Below, in pieces: positions 17,156 to 25,604 of a stretch of DNA of 64,000 bases. The stretch lies in the NCBI GenBank assembly GCA_001896885.1, contig MKRJ01000014.1, positions 186,001-250,000 of the forward strand, read 5' to 3'. This DNA is from Rhizobiales bacterium 65-79. GTDB taxonomy: Bacteria > Pseudomonadota > Alphaproteobacteria > Rhizobiales > Rhizobiaceae. The translations under genes were made by a program, and so were the position numbers. How positions within the stretch are numbered: the first letter of the stretch is position 1; every line of letters starts with the position of its first letter. A model generated the notes under the pieces. It was not told the DNA's origin. It did not search any database and worked only from the letters and a program-made list of their open reading frames with translations.

Positions 17156-17180
17156 AATCGGCGAGATGGATTCATGTTCC
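17156..17180 (-). promoter_or_regulatory. possible EcfG/RpoE2-type promoter
   Basis: Minus-strand GGAAC (17180-17176), 18 bp, TT (17157-17156). The -10 side reads GATT rather than CGTT, so it is a weaker match. It precedes the 86-residue protein gene by 90 bp. Confidence 0.4.
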
Positions 17181-17424
17181 CGCGGGGACGTCCTTTTTCC
17201 GCGTGCTCCGATTCAAGGCCTGCTCGCACCACCGGCCGCCCGCCTTGCAATGCCGGCGCAGCCCCTCCGGAACCATTCTCCCGAAGCACGGTTCGACCCT
17301 TGGAGCCGTCCTCAGGCAAAAGGAAGGGAACTTCTCCATCGCCGACGCGGAACTCGAAGAGCCGCGCCCGAAATAGCGGCGCGTCCCATGCTCTTCCAGC
17401 GCTTGCGAGCGGGCAAGGCAACGC

Positions 17425-18420
17425 TCAGGAAATCTGCTCCAACGTGCATTGCTTCGGAGATTTGTCGGGGCGCCAGCGCAAGAGCTTGGTGCCATGCCGG
17501 AACCGACAATCGGTGACGTGGTCGTAACGCACTTCCACCACCAGCTCCGGTTTTACCGGAACCCAGTCTCCCGAGCGTTCGGTGCTCCAGCGGCTGGGGC
17601 CCCCGGGCGACCGGCCAGTGAAACTGGACGGCGCCTCGAGAGCATTCAATTTCCGCGTCAAGGCCGCACGTTCGGCGTTGGCGATCGTCGAGGTAAAGCC
17701 GACATGGTCGAGCCGCCCGTCGTCGCCATACAGTCCGAGCAGGAGCGACCCGACCTCACGTCGGTCGTTCAGGTAGCGAAAGCCGCCGACGATGCAATCC
17801 GCGCTTCGCATGCGCTTGACCTTGACCATCGCCCTTTCGCCGGGGCGATAGCGGTCGTCCCGCAATTTCGCGACGATGCCGTCCGTCCCGCCCGAAGCGT
17901 CGCGAAGCCAGGACTGGGCGGCCTCGGGATCCCGGCTCGCCGGCGAAAGGCGGCCGGCATCAGGGTCGATCCCGGAGGCCAGTTCCTCGAGCACCGCCCG
18001 CCGCGTCGCCAGCGGCTGCTCAAGCAGTTTTGCGTGGCGTGGCACGGCCAGCGCGTCGAAAAGGACGGCGATCGCAGGCGTCTCCACGGCGAGTTTCCTT
18101 ATGCGGCTCTCGGCGGGATGCAACCGCATCTGCAATGCCTCGAAGGAACTCCGTCCGTCGATCTCGATGATCAGTTCGCTGTCGAGCACGAACCGAGGCG
18201 GCGCGAAATCGCGAAAGGCCGCAGCCGCCTCGGGAAAGAACCGGCTCAGCGGCTTGCCCGACTTGGCCCTCAGCTCGACATCCCGGCCGTCCTTGAAGAT
18301 CAGGCAGCGGAAGCCGTCCCACTTCGGCTCATACTGCCACGGTCCGCCCTCCTCGGGTATGGCATCGGCGGTTTTCGCCTCCATGGGGCGAACTGACAGC
18401 GGCAGAAGGAAATGCGACAT
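17425..18420 (-). CDS. ATP-dependent DNA ligase (LigC-like)
   Basis: 331 residues containing adenylation and OB-fold domains only, without the polymerase or nuclease parts of LigD. Motif I is EPKWDGFR with the nucleotidyl-accepting lysine, motif III is VLFDALAV, motif IV DGIVAK and motif V MVKVKR; the C-terminal OB part contains PELVVEVRYDHVTDCRFRHGTKLLRWRPDK. This size and layout match the stand-alone LigC-type ligases used with Ku or in repair during stress or stationary phase. The start is ATG 18420; a GGAAC-N18-TT promoter at 18432-18456 would give a nearly leaderless transcript. No ku gene is in the window. Confidence 0.88.
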   Translation of the reverse strand: MSHFLLPLSVRPMEAKTADAIPEEGGPWQYEPKWDGFRCLIFKDGRDVELRAKSGKPLSRFFPEAAAAFRDFAPPRFVLDSELIIEIDGRSSFEALQMRLHPAESRIRKLAVETPAIAVLFDALAVPRHAKLLEQPLATRRAVLEELASGIDPDAGRLSPASRDPEAAQSWLRDASGGTDGIVAKLRDDRYRPGERAMVKVKRMRSADCIVGGFRYLNDRREVGSLLLGLYGDDGRLDHVGFTSTIANAERAALTRKLNALEAPSSFTGRSPGGPSRWSTERSGDWVPVKPELVVEVRYDHVTDCRFRHGTKLLRWRPDKSPKQCTLEQIS

Positions 18421-18431
18421 GGTCAGCCGGA

Positions 18432-18456
18432 AATCCCGGACGAGGATGATTGTTCC
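18432..18456 (-). promoter_or_regulatory. possible EcfG/RpoE2-type promoter of the ligase gene
   Basis: Minus-strand GGAAC (18456-18452), 18 bp, TT(T) (18433-18431). Its end is only 12 bp above the ATG at 18420, so the transcript would have almost no leader. The match is good, the position unusual. Confidence 0.45.
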
Positions 18457-18491
18457 GGATCGTCGCCGACGGTTCGGCTCCCAGAGGGAAC

Positions 18492-18994
18492 TCACCCGGA
18501 CTTCCGCCTTATCGTACTGATCTTCCCGTTGCGTTCGAGCACGGCATCGTCCGTCTCCTCGAAGCCAGCCTTGCCGGATGCCCTTGCGGCCTCCTCGATA
18601 TCGCCCTCGCTGACGCCGTGGCGCCGCATCGTTGCCTTGGCGGGCTTTCCGTAGCGCATCAGCCTTATCGGTTCACCTTTCGTCAATCGGCTGAAAAACG
18701 GCCACCGCGCCGCCAGGTGATCCGATAGCCAGAAAACGAGCACGATCGAAATCGTGGCCGCGAGCGTCGGCAGGAATCTGGCGTTTCCCGTAAGGGTCCG
18801 GCTCAGGTTGGAGCCGATCACGATGGCAATGACGATATCGAGAGGTTTTGCCGGCCGAAGACGCGGCGGCCGAACAATCGTATCAGGATCAGACCGAACA
18901 CAAATACCAGCACCGCCCTGATGCTCATCTGCCACCACAGAATGTGGCGCTCGTCCTCTCCGATGAGTGCGTGAAAGCCGCTCAATATATCCAT
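18492..18994 (-). pseudogene. frameshifted YetF/DUF421 membrane protein gene
   Basis: From ATG 18994 the frame gives a short helix-rich N-terminus (MDILSGFHALIGEDERHILWWQ) and a membrane helix RAVLVFVFGLILIRLFGRRVFG, then breaks down near 18844-18849 in the run GGTTTT. After a one-base shift the family resumes with LDIVIAIVIGSNLSRTLTG, a further membrane helix and a soluble tail (RLMRYGKPAKATMRRHGVSEGDIEEAAR...VLERNGKISTI), all typical of YetF/DUF421 proteins. An extra base in a short homopolymer would join them into about 167 residues. It is driven by the minus-strand arm of the two-way promoter at 19047-19073. Sequencing error is a real alternative to true inactivation. Confidence 0.75.
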
Positions 18995-19046
18995 GATGTT
19001 GCCGTGTCCGGTTACGACAGAACTGCGTGGATGCCGCCGTGGCATG

Positions 19047-19073
19047 GGAACTTTCAGAGCACTCGGAGGTTCC
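19047..19073. promoter_or_regulatory. two-way EcfG/RpoE2-type promoter (palindromic)
   Basis: GGAAC, 17 bp, GTTCC. Because GTTCC is the reverse complement of GGAAC, each strand has GGAAC-N18-TT and the -35 of one direction overlaps the -10 of the other. To the left it would serve the YetF-like gene (start 18994), to the right the 101-residue gene starting at 19142. Both genes lie 55-71 bp away, as expected. Confidence 0.65.
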
Positions 19074-19141
19074 GCCGGGAAGCCGAGCGCCCCTCTTCGA
19101 ACAGGCCTCGGCATGCCTGTGCGACCGACCGGAGACGGAAG

Positions 19142-19447
19142 ATGAATACGGCGAACCTGCAACTTGAAGGCCTGGTGATGGCCATGGCCGAGATCAACCG
19201 TCTGCTTGCAAGGAAGGGCATCGCCTCAAGAGAGGATCTCGGCCTGGCGCTCCGCAGGGCGGAAGCGAGCCTCGCCGGCGAGGACAAGTCGCAGGAGCTT
19301 TCACCCGCCAATCGCGACGCGATCGCCTTTCCCGTGCGCCTGCTGCTGCTCGCAAACGATTGGGATCCGAACGAGGACCTGCCCGATTTCGGTGCATTGG
19401 CGAAGATGGTGGGAAGCAGCAAGCAGCCCTACAACGATCAGCGTTAG
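19142..19447 (+). CDS. hypothetical protein in stress-gene cluster
   Basis: 101 residues. Start at ATG 19142, with GGAGACGGAAG immediately upstream. The N-terminal helix MNTANLQLEGLVMAMAEINRLLARKGIASREDLGLALRRAEASL is amphipathic and coiled-coil-like; the rest is FPVRLLLLANDWDPNEDLPDFGALAKMVG. No domain identified, but small proteins of this shape are common next to stress genes in rhizobia. The two-way EcfG-type promoter lies 70 bp upstream. Confidence 0.6.
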   Translation: MNTANLQLEGLVMAMAEINRLLARKGIASREDLGLALRRAEASLAGEDKSQELSPANRDAIAFPVRLLLLANDWDPNEDLPDFGALAKMVGSSKQPYNDQR

Positions 19448-19644
19448 ACGGCCGTCTCGTCGCATTGCCTCCCGGCCTTCGGGCCTAAAGTCGCGCTTCA
19501 GGAACAAACAACGCGGCAAGAGCGTCGTACGCGCCTCCCCACAGGCGCAAACAGGCGACGATCATATCATTGTTAATTGCCCGCGCCTGCCGGCGGGGTT
19601 AGCCTTCAATCGGGAGGAACGGGCGGTAACATGTGGAGGAATCT

Positions 19645-19866
19645 ATGCCGTTCCGGACATTTGTGCGCCAAGGCGTCCTGACCTCGGACGATCTCGACCT
19701 TTTGCAAGGGGTCTATGAAAGCGCCTCCGCGCATTTCTACTCGATTGACGACATGACCATGCACAAGGTGGTACGCACGCTGATCCGTCACGTTCAGGCG
19801 GGCGAGCGCGACAGATACTGGCTCGTGCAATTGGCTGAAAGCGAGTTGCGGCGCGCCGCGGGCTGA
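19645..19866 (+). CDS. hypothetical protein
   Basis: 73 residues from ATG 19645, preceded by GGAGGAATCT, a strong ribosome-binding site that decides this start over an ATG 12 bases upstream. The sequence (FVRQGVLTSDDLDLLQGVYESASAHFYSIDDMTMHKVVRTLIRHVQAGERDRYWLVQLAESELRRA) is helical and resembles small uncharacterised rhizobial proteins. It ends 25 bp before the convergent anti-sigma gene. Confidence 0.6.
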   Translation: MPFRTFVRQGVLTSDDLDLLQGVYESASAHFYSIDDMTMHKVVRTLIRHVQAGERDRYWLVQLAESELRRAAG

Positions 19867-19891
19867 GCCTCTTACTTGGAGCGACCGCTAT

Positions 19892-20686
19892 CTAGCCGGT
19901 CTCGCCGGCCAGCAACTGGCGATAAGCGAGCTTCGCCAGCGCCTTGAGCTTGGCTTCCGGCGCGGCCCCCGCCACCGCGCAACCGTAGCCATCGTCGATC
20001 CAGTAAAAGGCGCGGGCGTTGTCTTCCTGCATGAAACGGAAGCCTGTGTCGGCCCGGCCGGGATCGTCCGTCACATAGAGCGATACGCGCGCGCCGCTGG
20101 CGTCCTGGTACATGAACTGCGCCGCCGTGCGATGCGCGGCCGGCAGCAGCCGGCCTCCGACCAGGCTATAGCCCTCGCTGGTGAAATCCGGAGCGACCAG
20201 TCGCAACCCCACCCGCTTCGACAGCCAGCCGACGAGGTGGTCCTTCTGGTCGGCGCCGACCTCGACCACATGCAGCTTCTCGGCGGCGTAGATGACATGA
20301 GCCGCGATTGCCCGATCCGCGATCTGCGCCCCGGTTTCGCTGCCCGCCTTCGGCAGCGTCAGCCGCGATGCGGCAAAGCCGCCGATGCCGCCGACCGCGA
20401 AGATCAGGGCAGCGGCGAGCGACCGCCAGAGCACAGCCGACCTCTGCCGGGGGACCTGGCGTCCGCCAAGCGCGGCGGGGTGGAGGAGCCTCGAGGGAAT
20501 TTCCTCGTCAAGGACGCCGGCAAAGGCGGCATGCAAGGTCTCGGCATCCTTGCGATAGCGCGCATGTTTCGCATTCATCTCCGGATTGCGCTCCAGCCAG
20601 CGCTCGAACGCCGCCCGTTCGTCGAGCGGCAGTTCGCCATCGATGGAGAGATGGATGTCCCGTTCGGTGAAGTCTCTCTGCTGCAT
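19892..20686 (-). CDS. anti-sigma factor with one transmembrane helix
   Basis: 264 residues. N-terminal cytosolic anti-sigma domain (RDIHLSIDGELPLDERAAFERWLERNPEM, the D-G-E-L-x-x-x-E pattern), a single membrane helix around 88-108 (SLAAALIFAVGGIGGFAASRL) and a periplasmic part of about 150 residues. The gene overlaps the sigma factor by one base (TGATG), so the two are co-translated. It should hold the ECF sigma factor at the membrane until an outside signal releases it. The periplasmic segment LVAPDFTSEGYSLVGGRLLP and the Cys in the GYGCAVAG region are family features of this anti-sigma type. Confidence 0.85.
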   Translation of the reverse strand: MQQRDFTERDIHLSIDGELPLDERAAFERWLERNPEMNAKHARYRKDAETLHAAFAGVLDEEIPSRLLHPAALGGRQVPRQRSAVLWRSLAAALIFAVGGIGGFAASRLTLPKAGSETGAQIADRAIAAHVIYAAEKLHVVEVGADQKDHLVGWLSKRVGLRLVAPDFTSEGYSLVGGRLLPAAHRTAAQFMYQDASGARVSLYVTDDPGRADTGFRFMQEDNARAFYWIDDGYGCAVAGAAPEAKLKALAKLAYRQLLAGETG

Positions 20687-21201
20687 CAGTCAACCACCTT
20701 GATCGACTTTCGCCGGCTAGTATCGTCGAGAAGCGCGCGCAATTCCTCGCGGCCGCGCGATACCCGCGACATCAACGTCCCGGCCGGAATGCCGAGCACG
20801 TCCGCGGCTTCCGCATAGCTCAGCCCCTCGACCGCCACCAGCACCAGCGCGGCCCGCCGGTCGGAGCCGATCGATTGCAGCGCGTCGGCGACGTCGCGGG
20901 CGGCAAGGGCGTCGAGTTGCGACGGTTCGGACACGACCTCGCCGGCTTCGTCATGAGAGACCGGAAACGCCTCACCCCTGCGCCTGGCCCTGCGCGTCTG
21001 GTCGACGAACAGATGATGCATGATCGTGAACAGCCAGCGGCGCGGGCTGTCGCCCACCCGCCAGTTGTCCAGCCGGCGCAACGCCCGCTCGAGGCAGTCC
21101 TGCACGAGATCGTCGGCGGCGTCCCGGTCGCGCAGGAGCGCGCGCGCATAGCGGCGCAAGCGCGGTATCTCCTGGAGGATCGCGCTGCGCTTGTCGTTCA
21201 T
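20686..21201 (-). CDS. ECF-type RNA polymerase sigma factor
   Basis: 171 residues with sigma region 2 (LRRYARALLRDRDAADDLVQDCLERAL, RRWLFTIMHHLFVDQTRR) and region 4 (LVLVAVEGLSYAEAADVLGIPAGTLMSRVSRGREELR). It directs RNA polymerase to promoters including, probably, its own (candidate at 21289-21313). ATG 21201 was preferred over an ATG 48 bases upstream because it gives the usual short N-terminus. It is coupled to its membrane anti-sigma gene. It is not EcfG itself: neither phyR nor nepR-type neighbours are adjacent. Confidence 0.9.
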   Translation of the reverse strand: MNDKRSAILQEIPRLRRYARALLRDRDAADDLVQDCLERALRRLDNWRVGDSPRRWLFTIMHHLFVDQTRRARRRGEAFPVSHDEAGEVVSEPSQLDALAARDVADALQSIGSDRRAALVLVAVEGLSYAEAADVLGIPAGTLMSRVSRGREELRALLDDTSRRKSIKVVD

Positions 21202-21288
21202 CGCCTGCCCGGGGCTGGTGGCGGCATCTGCTTCGGCGGCTCCACGCAAGCGAGCCTTCGGCCCAATCCGGCTTCTGTCAATGCCGTC

Positions 21289-21313
21289 AACGTTTGAGGA
21301 TCAAGCTTATTCC
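21289..21313 (-). promoter_or_regulatory. candidate autoregulated ECF promoter
   Basis: Minus-strand GGAAT, 16 bp, CGTT (21313-21289), about 88 bp above the sigma-factor start. It resembles the GGAAC-N16-CGTT class. ECF sigma factors generally transcribe their own operon, which supports the call. Confidence 0.45.
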
Positions 21314-21417
21314 CACGAGCGCCATGCATCAGGAAAATTGAACCCTGCCACGCAACCTATTCGTTTGATTGGCCGGAGGATATGAATAGGATCGCCCTCC
21401 CCTCCGGAGAATCCGCA

Positions 21418-22656
21418 ATGGCCACCGCATCCATCCCCTCCCGCCCGACGTTCAGCATGCCGTGGCTGATCATCGTCTGCGGATGCGCGGTCGCCGCACT
21501 GAATTTCGGTCCGCGCTCGGCGATGGGCTTCTTCCAGTTGCCGATGCTCACCGATCGCGGCTGGGACCGGACGACCTTCGGGCTGGCCATGGCCATCCAG
21601 AACCTGCTCTGGGGCCTCGGGCAACCGGTCTTTGGCGCCATCGCCGACCGTTACGGCACCTGGCGCGTATTGGCGCTCTCCGCGGTCATCTACGCCGCCG
21701 GCCTTGTCCTCATGGCGACCGCCCATACGGCAGGGATGCTCGATCTGGGCGCCGGCATCCTGATCGGCCTCGGCGTCGCCGGCGGCTCCTTCGGCATCAT
21801 CCTTGCGGCCTTCGCGCGCAACGCTCCTCCCGAAAAGCGCAGTTTCGTCTTCGGGCTCGGCACGGCGGCCGGTTCGGCCGGCATGTTCCTCTTCGCTCCG
21901 ATCAGCCAGGGCCTGATCGAGGCCTATGGCTGGGTGAACGCGCTCTTCTATCTCGCCGCCGCCATGCTTGTCATTCCGCTGCTCGCAATCCCGCTCGCGG
22001 GCAACGCGCAGTCCGGACAGGTTTCCCGGGCGGTTGCCGAACAGTCGATGCGCGATGCGCTGCGCGAGGCGCTCGGTCATCGCTCCTTCCTGCTTCTAAC
22101 GGCCGGCTTCTTCGTCTGCGGCTTCCAGTTGGCCTTCATCACCGTCCATTTCCCGGCCTACCTCGGCGATATCGGCATCGAGCCGCGCTACGCCGTCATC
22201 GCGCTCGCCCTGATCGGATTCTTCAACATCATCGGATCGCTGGCCTCGGGCTATATCGGCCAGCATTATTCCAAGCGGATATTCCTGGCGCTGATCTATC
22301 TCGCGCGAGCGGTGGCCGTCGTGGCCTTCATCCTGTTGCCGCCATCGCCCGCGAGCGTCATCGCCTTCGCCGTCGTTACCGGGCTGCTCTGGCTCGCCAC
22401 CGTGGCTCCGACCAACGGCCTGGTGGCGGTGATGTTCGGCACACGCCACCTCGGCATGCTGGGCGGGGTGGTCTTCTTATCGCACCAGATCGGCTCGTTC
22501 CTCGGCGTGTGGCTTGGCGGCTACCTGCGCGATACGTTCGGCAGCTATGACGGCGTCTGGTGGCTGAGCGTGGCGCTCGCCGTCGGCGCGGCGATCGTGC
22601 ACTGGCCGATCGTGGAGAAGCCGGTGCCCCGGCTGGAACTCGCGCCCGCGGAATAG
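21418..22656 (+). CDS. MFS transporter
   Basis: 412 residues with about 12 hydrophobic helices and the MFS inter-helix motif after helix 2 (GQPVFGAIADRYGTWRV, the G-x-x-x-D-R-x-G pattern). Start at ATG 21418 with GGAGA upstream. The MGFFQLPMLTDRGWDRTTFGLAMAIQNLLWG N-terminal half is typical of a family of uncharacterised alphaproteobacterial exporters or organic-acid importers of the OFA/monocarboxylate type. The substrate cannot be inferred. It is convergent with the thioesterase gene (7 bp between stops). Confidence 0.85.
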   Translation: MATASIPSRPTFSMPWLIIVCGCAVAALNFGPRSAMGFFQLPMLTDRGWDRTTFGLAMAIQNLLWGLGQPVFGAIADRYGTWRVLALSAVIYAAGLVLMATAHTAGMLDLGAGILIGLGVAGGSFGIILAAFARNAPPEKRSFVFGLGTAAGSAGMFLFAPISQGLIEAYGWVNALFYLAAAMLVIPLLAIPLAGNAQSGQVSRAVAEQSMRDALREALGHRSFLLLTAGFFVCGFQLAFITVHFPAYLGDIGIEPRYAVIALALIGFFNIIGSLASGYIGQHYSKRIFLALIYLARAVAVVAFILLPPSPASVIAFAVVTGLLWLATVAPTNGLVAVMFGTRHLGMLGGVVFLSHQIGSFLGVWLGGYLRDTFGSYDGVWWLSVALAVGAAIVHWPIVEKPVPRLELAPAE

Positions 22657-22663
22657 GAGCGGC

Positions 22664-23191
22664 TCAGGCGCCGGCGCGGCCGGCGAGGCTTTCCGCCGGA
22701 AAGATCGAGCAGGTCTCGGTGCCGAAGGCGAGCAGCTTGCCGTCCATGTCCTTCAAGGTCGCTTCCGAGAGGGCAAGCGTCCGGCCCCGGTGGATGACCT
22801 TTCCTTCGCACATGACCTCGCCGGTGCGGGGCGTGATCGGGCGCGTCAGGTTCACCTTGAATTCGGCCGTCGTATAGGCCTCGCCCTTCTTCAGCATGGT
22901 GTGCACGGCGCAGCCGAGCGCGGAATCGAGGATGGAAGCCGCCCAGCCGCCATGCACGGTACCGAGCGGGTTGAGATGGTTTTCGCCGGGCAGGCCGCGA
23001 AACACCGCCCTGCCCTCGGAGACTTCGGTCAGCGCGAAGTTCAGGCAGCCGGCCATCGACGGCGCCGGATATTTCCCGTCGACGACGCGCTGGAGCAGCT
23101 CGAGCCCGGAAAACTCGACGAGATCGGCATGCGGGATCGTGCCGAACCCGAGGCGCGAAACCCGGCCCGGATAGAGTTCCACTTCATTCAT
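22664..23191 (-). CDS. PaaI-type hotdog thioesterase
   Basis: 175 residues with the hotdog-fold core [31 protein letters not shown], where HGG is the active-site loop, then [14 protein letters not shown]. Likely a cytosolic acyl-CoA thioesterase, perhaps acting on aromatic acyl-CoA. It overlaps recO by 4 bp and is the last gene of the acpS-lepB-rnc-era-recO operon. Confidence 0.85.
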   Translation of the reverse strand: MNEVELYPGRVSRLGFGTIPHADLVEFSGLELLQRVVDGKYPAPSMAGCLNFALTEVSEGRAVFRGLPGENHLNPLGTVHGGWAASILDSALGCAVHTMLKKGEAYTTAEFKVNLTRPITPRTGEVMCEGKVIHRGRTLALSEATLKDMDGKLLAFGTETCSIFPAESLAGRAGA

Positions 23192-23937
23192 GCCGCGCTT
23201 TCCCCCTTGGTTGCGAACTGGCGGCCGAGCGCCGACAGGAAGGCGGCGCGCGCCTCGGGCGGCTCGATGCCGCGCGCCTCATAGACATGCCGGCCGAAGA
23301 AGTAGCCGGTCAGACGAAACGCCTGGTCGATCTCGGCCGGGCTGCCGCGGCGCCCGGCGCCCTTTCCAAGAAAGGCCGGCAACGCCAGAAGCCTGTCCTG
23401 CCATTGCGAACCGGCTTGCCGCGAGACCGCGCGGCCGGTCTTCGGCGAAACATAGGCAAGGTCGTCGCGCACGCCGGTGGCGGCACACTGCGACAGGTCG
23501 AGCCCGAAGCCGAGCTCGTCGAGCACGAGCAGTTCGAAGCGGATCAGGAGTTCCGCCGCGGAGACGGGATCGTCCAGATGTCCGATGATCAATTCCAGTG
23601 TGTCGTATAGCGTCTGGTGCGGATCGCGTTCCGGCAGGAGTCTCAGATGCGCGGCGAGCGTCTGCAGGCCGAAGACGGCGACGGCGCTGTCGAAAAGCCG
23701 TGCCGCGTTGAGTTCCAGCGGCTCGACCTGGAAGATGCCCAGATGCTCGTCGAGCCGCGCCCGCCACAAGAGCTCCACCCGGTTGCCCGGCTGCAGGAGC
23801 GGCTGCATCCTGCGGCCGCGCCCGCCGCGCACCAAGCCGAGATGGCGGCCGTGCGCGGCCGTCATCGCCTCGAGGATGAGGCTCGTCTCGCCGTGCCGGC
23901 GAGCGCCTATGATGATGCCTTCGTCACGCCATTCCAT
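23188..23937 (-). CDS. recO: DNA repair protein RecO
   Basis: 249 residues, the normal length. N-terminal OB fold ([26 protein letters not shown]...[13 protein letters not shown]) and a helical C-terminal part with [20 protein letters not shown]. RecO loads RecA onto SSB-coated gaps with RecR in the RecFOR pathway. It follows era after 17 bp and overlaps the thioesterase gene. Confidence 0.93.
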   Translation of the reverse strand: MEWRDEGIIIGARRHGETSLILEAMTAAHGRHLGLVRGGRGRRMQPLLQPGNRVELLWRARLDEHLGIFQVEPLELNAARLFDSAVAVFGLQTLAAHLRLLPERDPHQTLYDTLELIIGHLDDPVSAAELLIRFELLVLDELGFGLDLSQCAATGVRDDLAYVSPKTGRAVSRQAGSQWQDRLLALPAFLGKGAGRRGSPAEIDQAFRLTGYFFGRHVYEARGIEPPEARAAFLSALGRQFATKGESAA

Positions 23938-23954
23938 GAGGGGAGATTGGCCGT

Positions 23955-24872
23955 TCAGCCGGGAAACTCAAGTCCCATCTCGCGATAGCGCTCAGGATCG
24001 TCGCCCCAGTTCTCGCGCACCTTCACGAACAGGAACAGATGCACCTTCTGCTCCAGTATCTCGCCGATCTCCTTTCGCGCTGCCTGTCCGATCGCCTTGA
24101 TGGTCTCGCCCTTGTGGCCGAGCAGGATCTTCTTCTGGCTGTCGCGTTCGACATAGATCACCTGCTCGATGCGCACCGAGCCGTCCTTTTTCTCCTCCCA
24201 TTTCTCCGTCTCTACATGGGAGGAATAGGGCAATTCCTGGTGCAGCCTCAGGTAGAGCTTCTCGCGCGTGATCTCCGCGGCGAGTTGCCGCATCGGCAGA
24301 TCGGAAATCTGGTCCTCCGGGTAGTACCACGGCCCTTCCGGCAAATGCCCGGCAACGAAATCCAGGAGATCGTCGCAGCCGGAGCCGGTAAGCGCCGAGA
24401 TCATGAAGGTGCGTTCGAAGGAGGCACTGGCATTCGCTTCCTCCGCCAGCGCCAGCAGCTTCTCGTGCCTGACGCGGTCGATCTTGTTCAGGATCAGCAC
24501 TTTCGGCTGGCGCACATCGCCCAGAGCGGCCAGCATGGCCTCGGCGTCGCCTCTGATCCCGCGCTCGGCGTCGACAAGAACCAGCACCAGGTCGGCATCC
24601 TTTGCACCGCCCCAAGCCGTCGTGACCATGGCGCGGTCGAGCCGCCGCCGCGGGCTGAATATGCCCGGCGTATCGACGAAGACGATCTGCGCCGCGCCAT
24701 GCGTGGCGACGCCCCGGACGATGGCCCGTGTCGTCTGCACCTTGTGGGTGACGATCGAGACCTTGGCCCCGACCAGCCGATTGAGCAGCGTCGATTTGCC
24801 GGCGTTCGGCGCGCCGATCAGCGCCACGAAGCCGGAACGTGTGGGCGTGTTCGACGCCGGCTCCTCGGTCAT
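23955..24872 (-). CDS. era: GTPase Era
   Basis: 305 residues. G1 GAPNAGKS, G3 DTPG ([11 protein letters not shown]), G4 NKID and a C-terminal KH domain ([22 protein letters not shown]). Era binds the 3' end of 16S rRNA and aids 30S subunit assembly. ATG 24872 overlaps the rnc stop by 4 bp, so the pair is translationally coupled, as is common. A much longer upstream frame here belongs to rnc read in another frame. Confidence 0.96.
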   Translation of the reverse strand: MTEEPASNTPTRSGFVALIGAPNAGKSTLLNRLVGAKVSIVTHKVQTTRAIVRGVATHGAAQIVFVDTPGIFSPRRRLDRAMVTTAWGGAKDADLVLVLVDAERGIRGDAEAMLAALGDVRQPKVLILNKIDRVRHEKLLALAEEANASASFERTFMISALTGSGCDDLLDFVAGHLPEGPWYYPEDQISDLPMRQLAAEITREKLYLRLHQELPYSSHVETEKWEEKKDGSVRIEQVIYVERDSQKKILLGHKGETIKAIGQAARKEIGEILEQKVHLFLFVKVRENWGDDPERYREMGLEFPG

Positions 24873-25588
24873 CCGGACGTTCCGGCGCCTTGCCGGACCT
24901 TCTCGCGCAAGAGCATCGCAGTGGCCGCGGCCTGCTCGGCTTCGCGTTTCGAACGGCCGCTGCCCTCGGCCGGCGCAAAGCCGTCGACCGCGGCACGGAC
25001 GGTGAAAACCGGATCGTGGTCCGGCCCCTCGCGGCTTTCCACCGAATAGATCGGCGCGGCGCCGGAAACCTGATGCGCCCATTCCTGCAATTCCGTCTTG
25101 GGATCGCGCCGCGCGGCGCCCGCGCCCTTCGAACGGGGCGCCCAGTGCCGCAGCACGAAATCGCGCGCCGTCTCGAATCCTCCGTCCAGGTAAAGCGCGG
25201 CAATGAGCGCCTCCATCACGTCGGCGCGGAGGTTGACGCGCTTGCGGCCGGACAATGTCTTGATATCGCTTCCCGTCCGCACGAGATCCATCAGCCCGAT
25301 CTCCTCGGAGATCTCGGCCAGCGTCTCGGCGTTGACCAGCGCGTTCAGCCTGAGCGACAGTTCGCCCTCGTCGGCGGTGCCGTATTCCTGGAAAAGCATC
25401 TGCGCGATAACGAGGCCGAGCACCCGGTCGCCGAGGAATTCGAGCCGCTGGTAGTCCGCGCCCCTGCCGCCGCGCGCGCTGGCATGGGTCAGCGCGCGCT
25501 GGAGGAGCCTTTCGTCGCGGAAGGCATGGCCGATGCGCTGCTCGAGCGAGTGCGCGAGTTCCTTGCCGCTCAAATGCGTGCGTTCCAT
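24869..25588 (-). CDS. rnc: ribonuclease III
   Basis: 239 residues: RNase III signature RLEFLGDRVLG, later DVMEALIAALYLDGG with the second catalytic acidic residue, and a C-terminal double-stranded RNA-binding domain (PKTELQEWAHQ...SKREAEQAAATAML). It processes rRNA precursors and cleaves double-stranded RNA. It lies between lepB (16 bp) and era (4 bp overlap). Confidence 0.96.
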   Translation of the reverse strand: MERTHLSGKELAHSLEQRIGHAFRDERLLQRALTHASARGGRGADYQRLEFLGDRVLGLVIAQMLFQEYGTADEGELSLRLNALVNAETLAEISEEIGLMDLVRTGSDIKTLSGRKRVNLRADVMEALIAALYLDGGFETARDFVLRHWAPRSKGAGAARRDPKTELQEWAHQVSGAAPIYSVESREGPDHDPVFTVRAAVDGFAPAEGSGRSKREAEQAAATAMLLREKVRQGAGTSG

Positions 25589-25604
25589 ACCAGCACGGCC
25601 GGCC

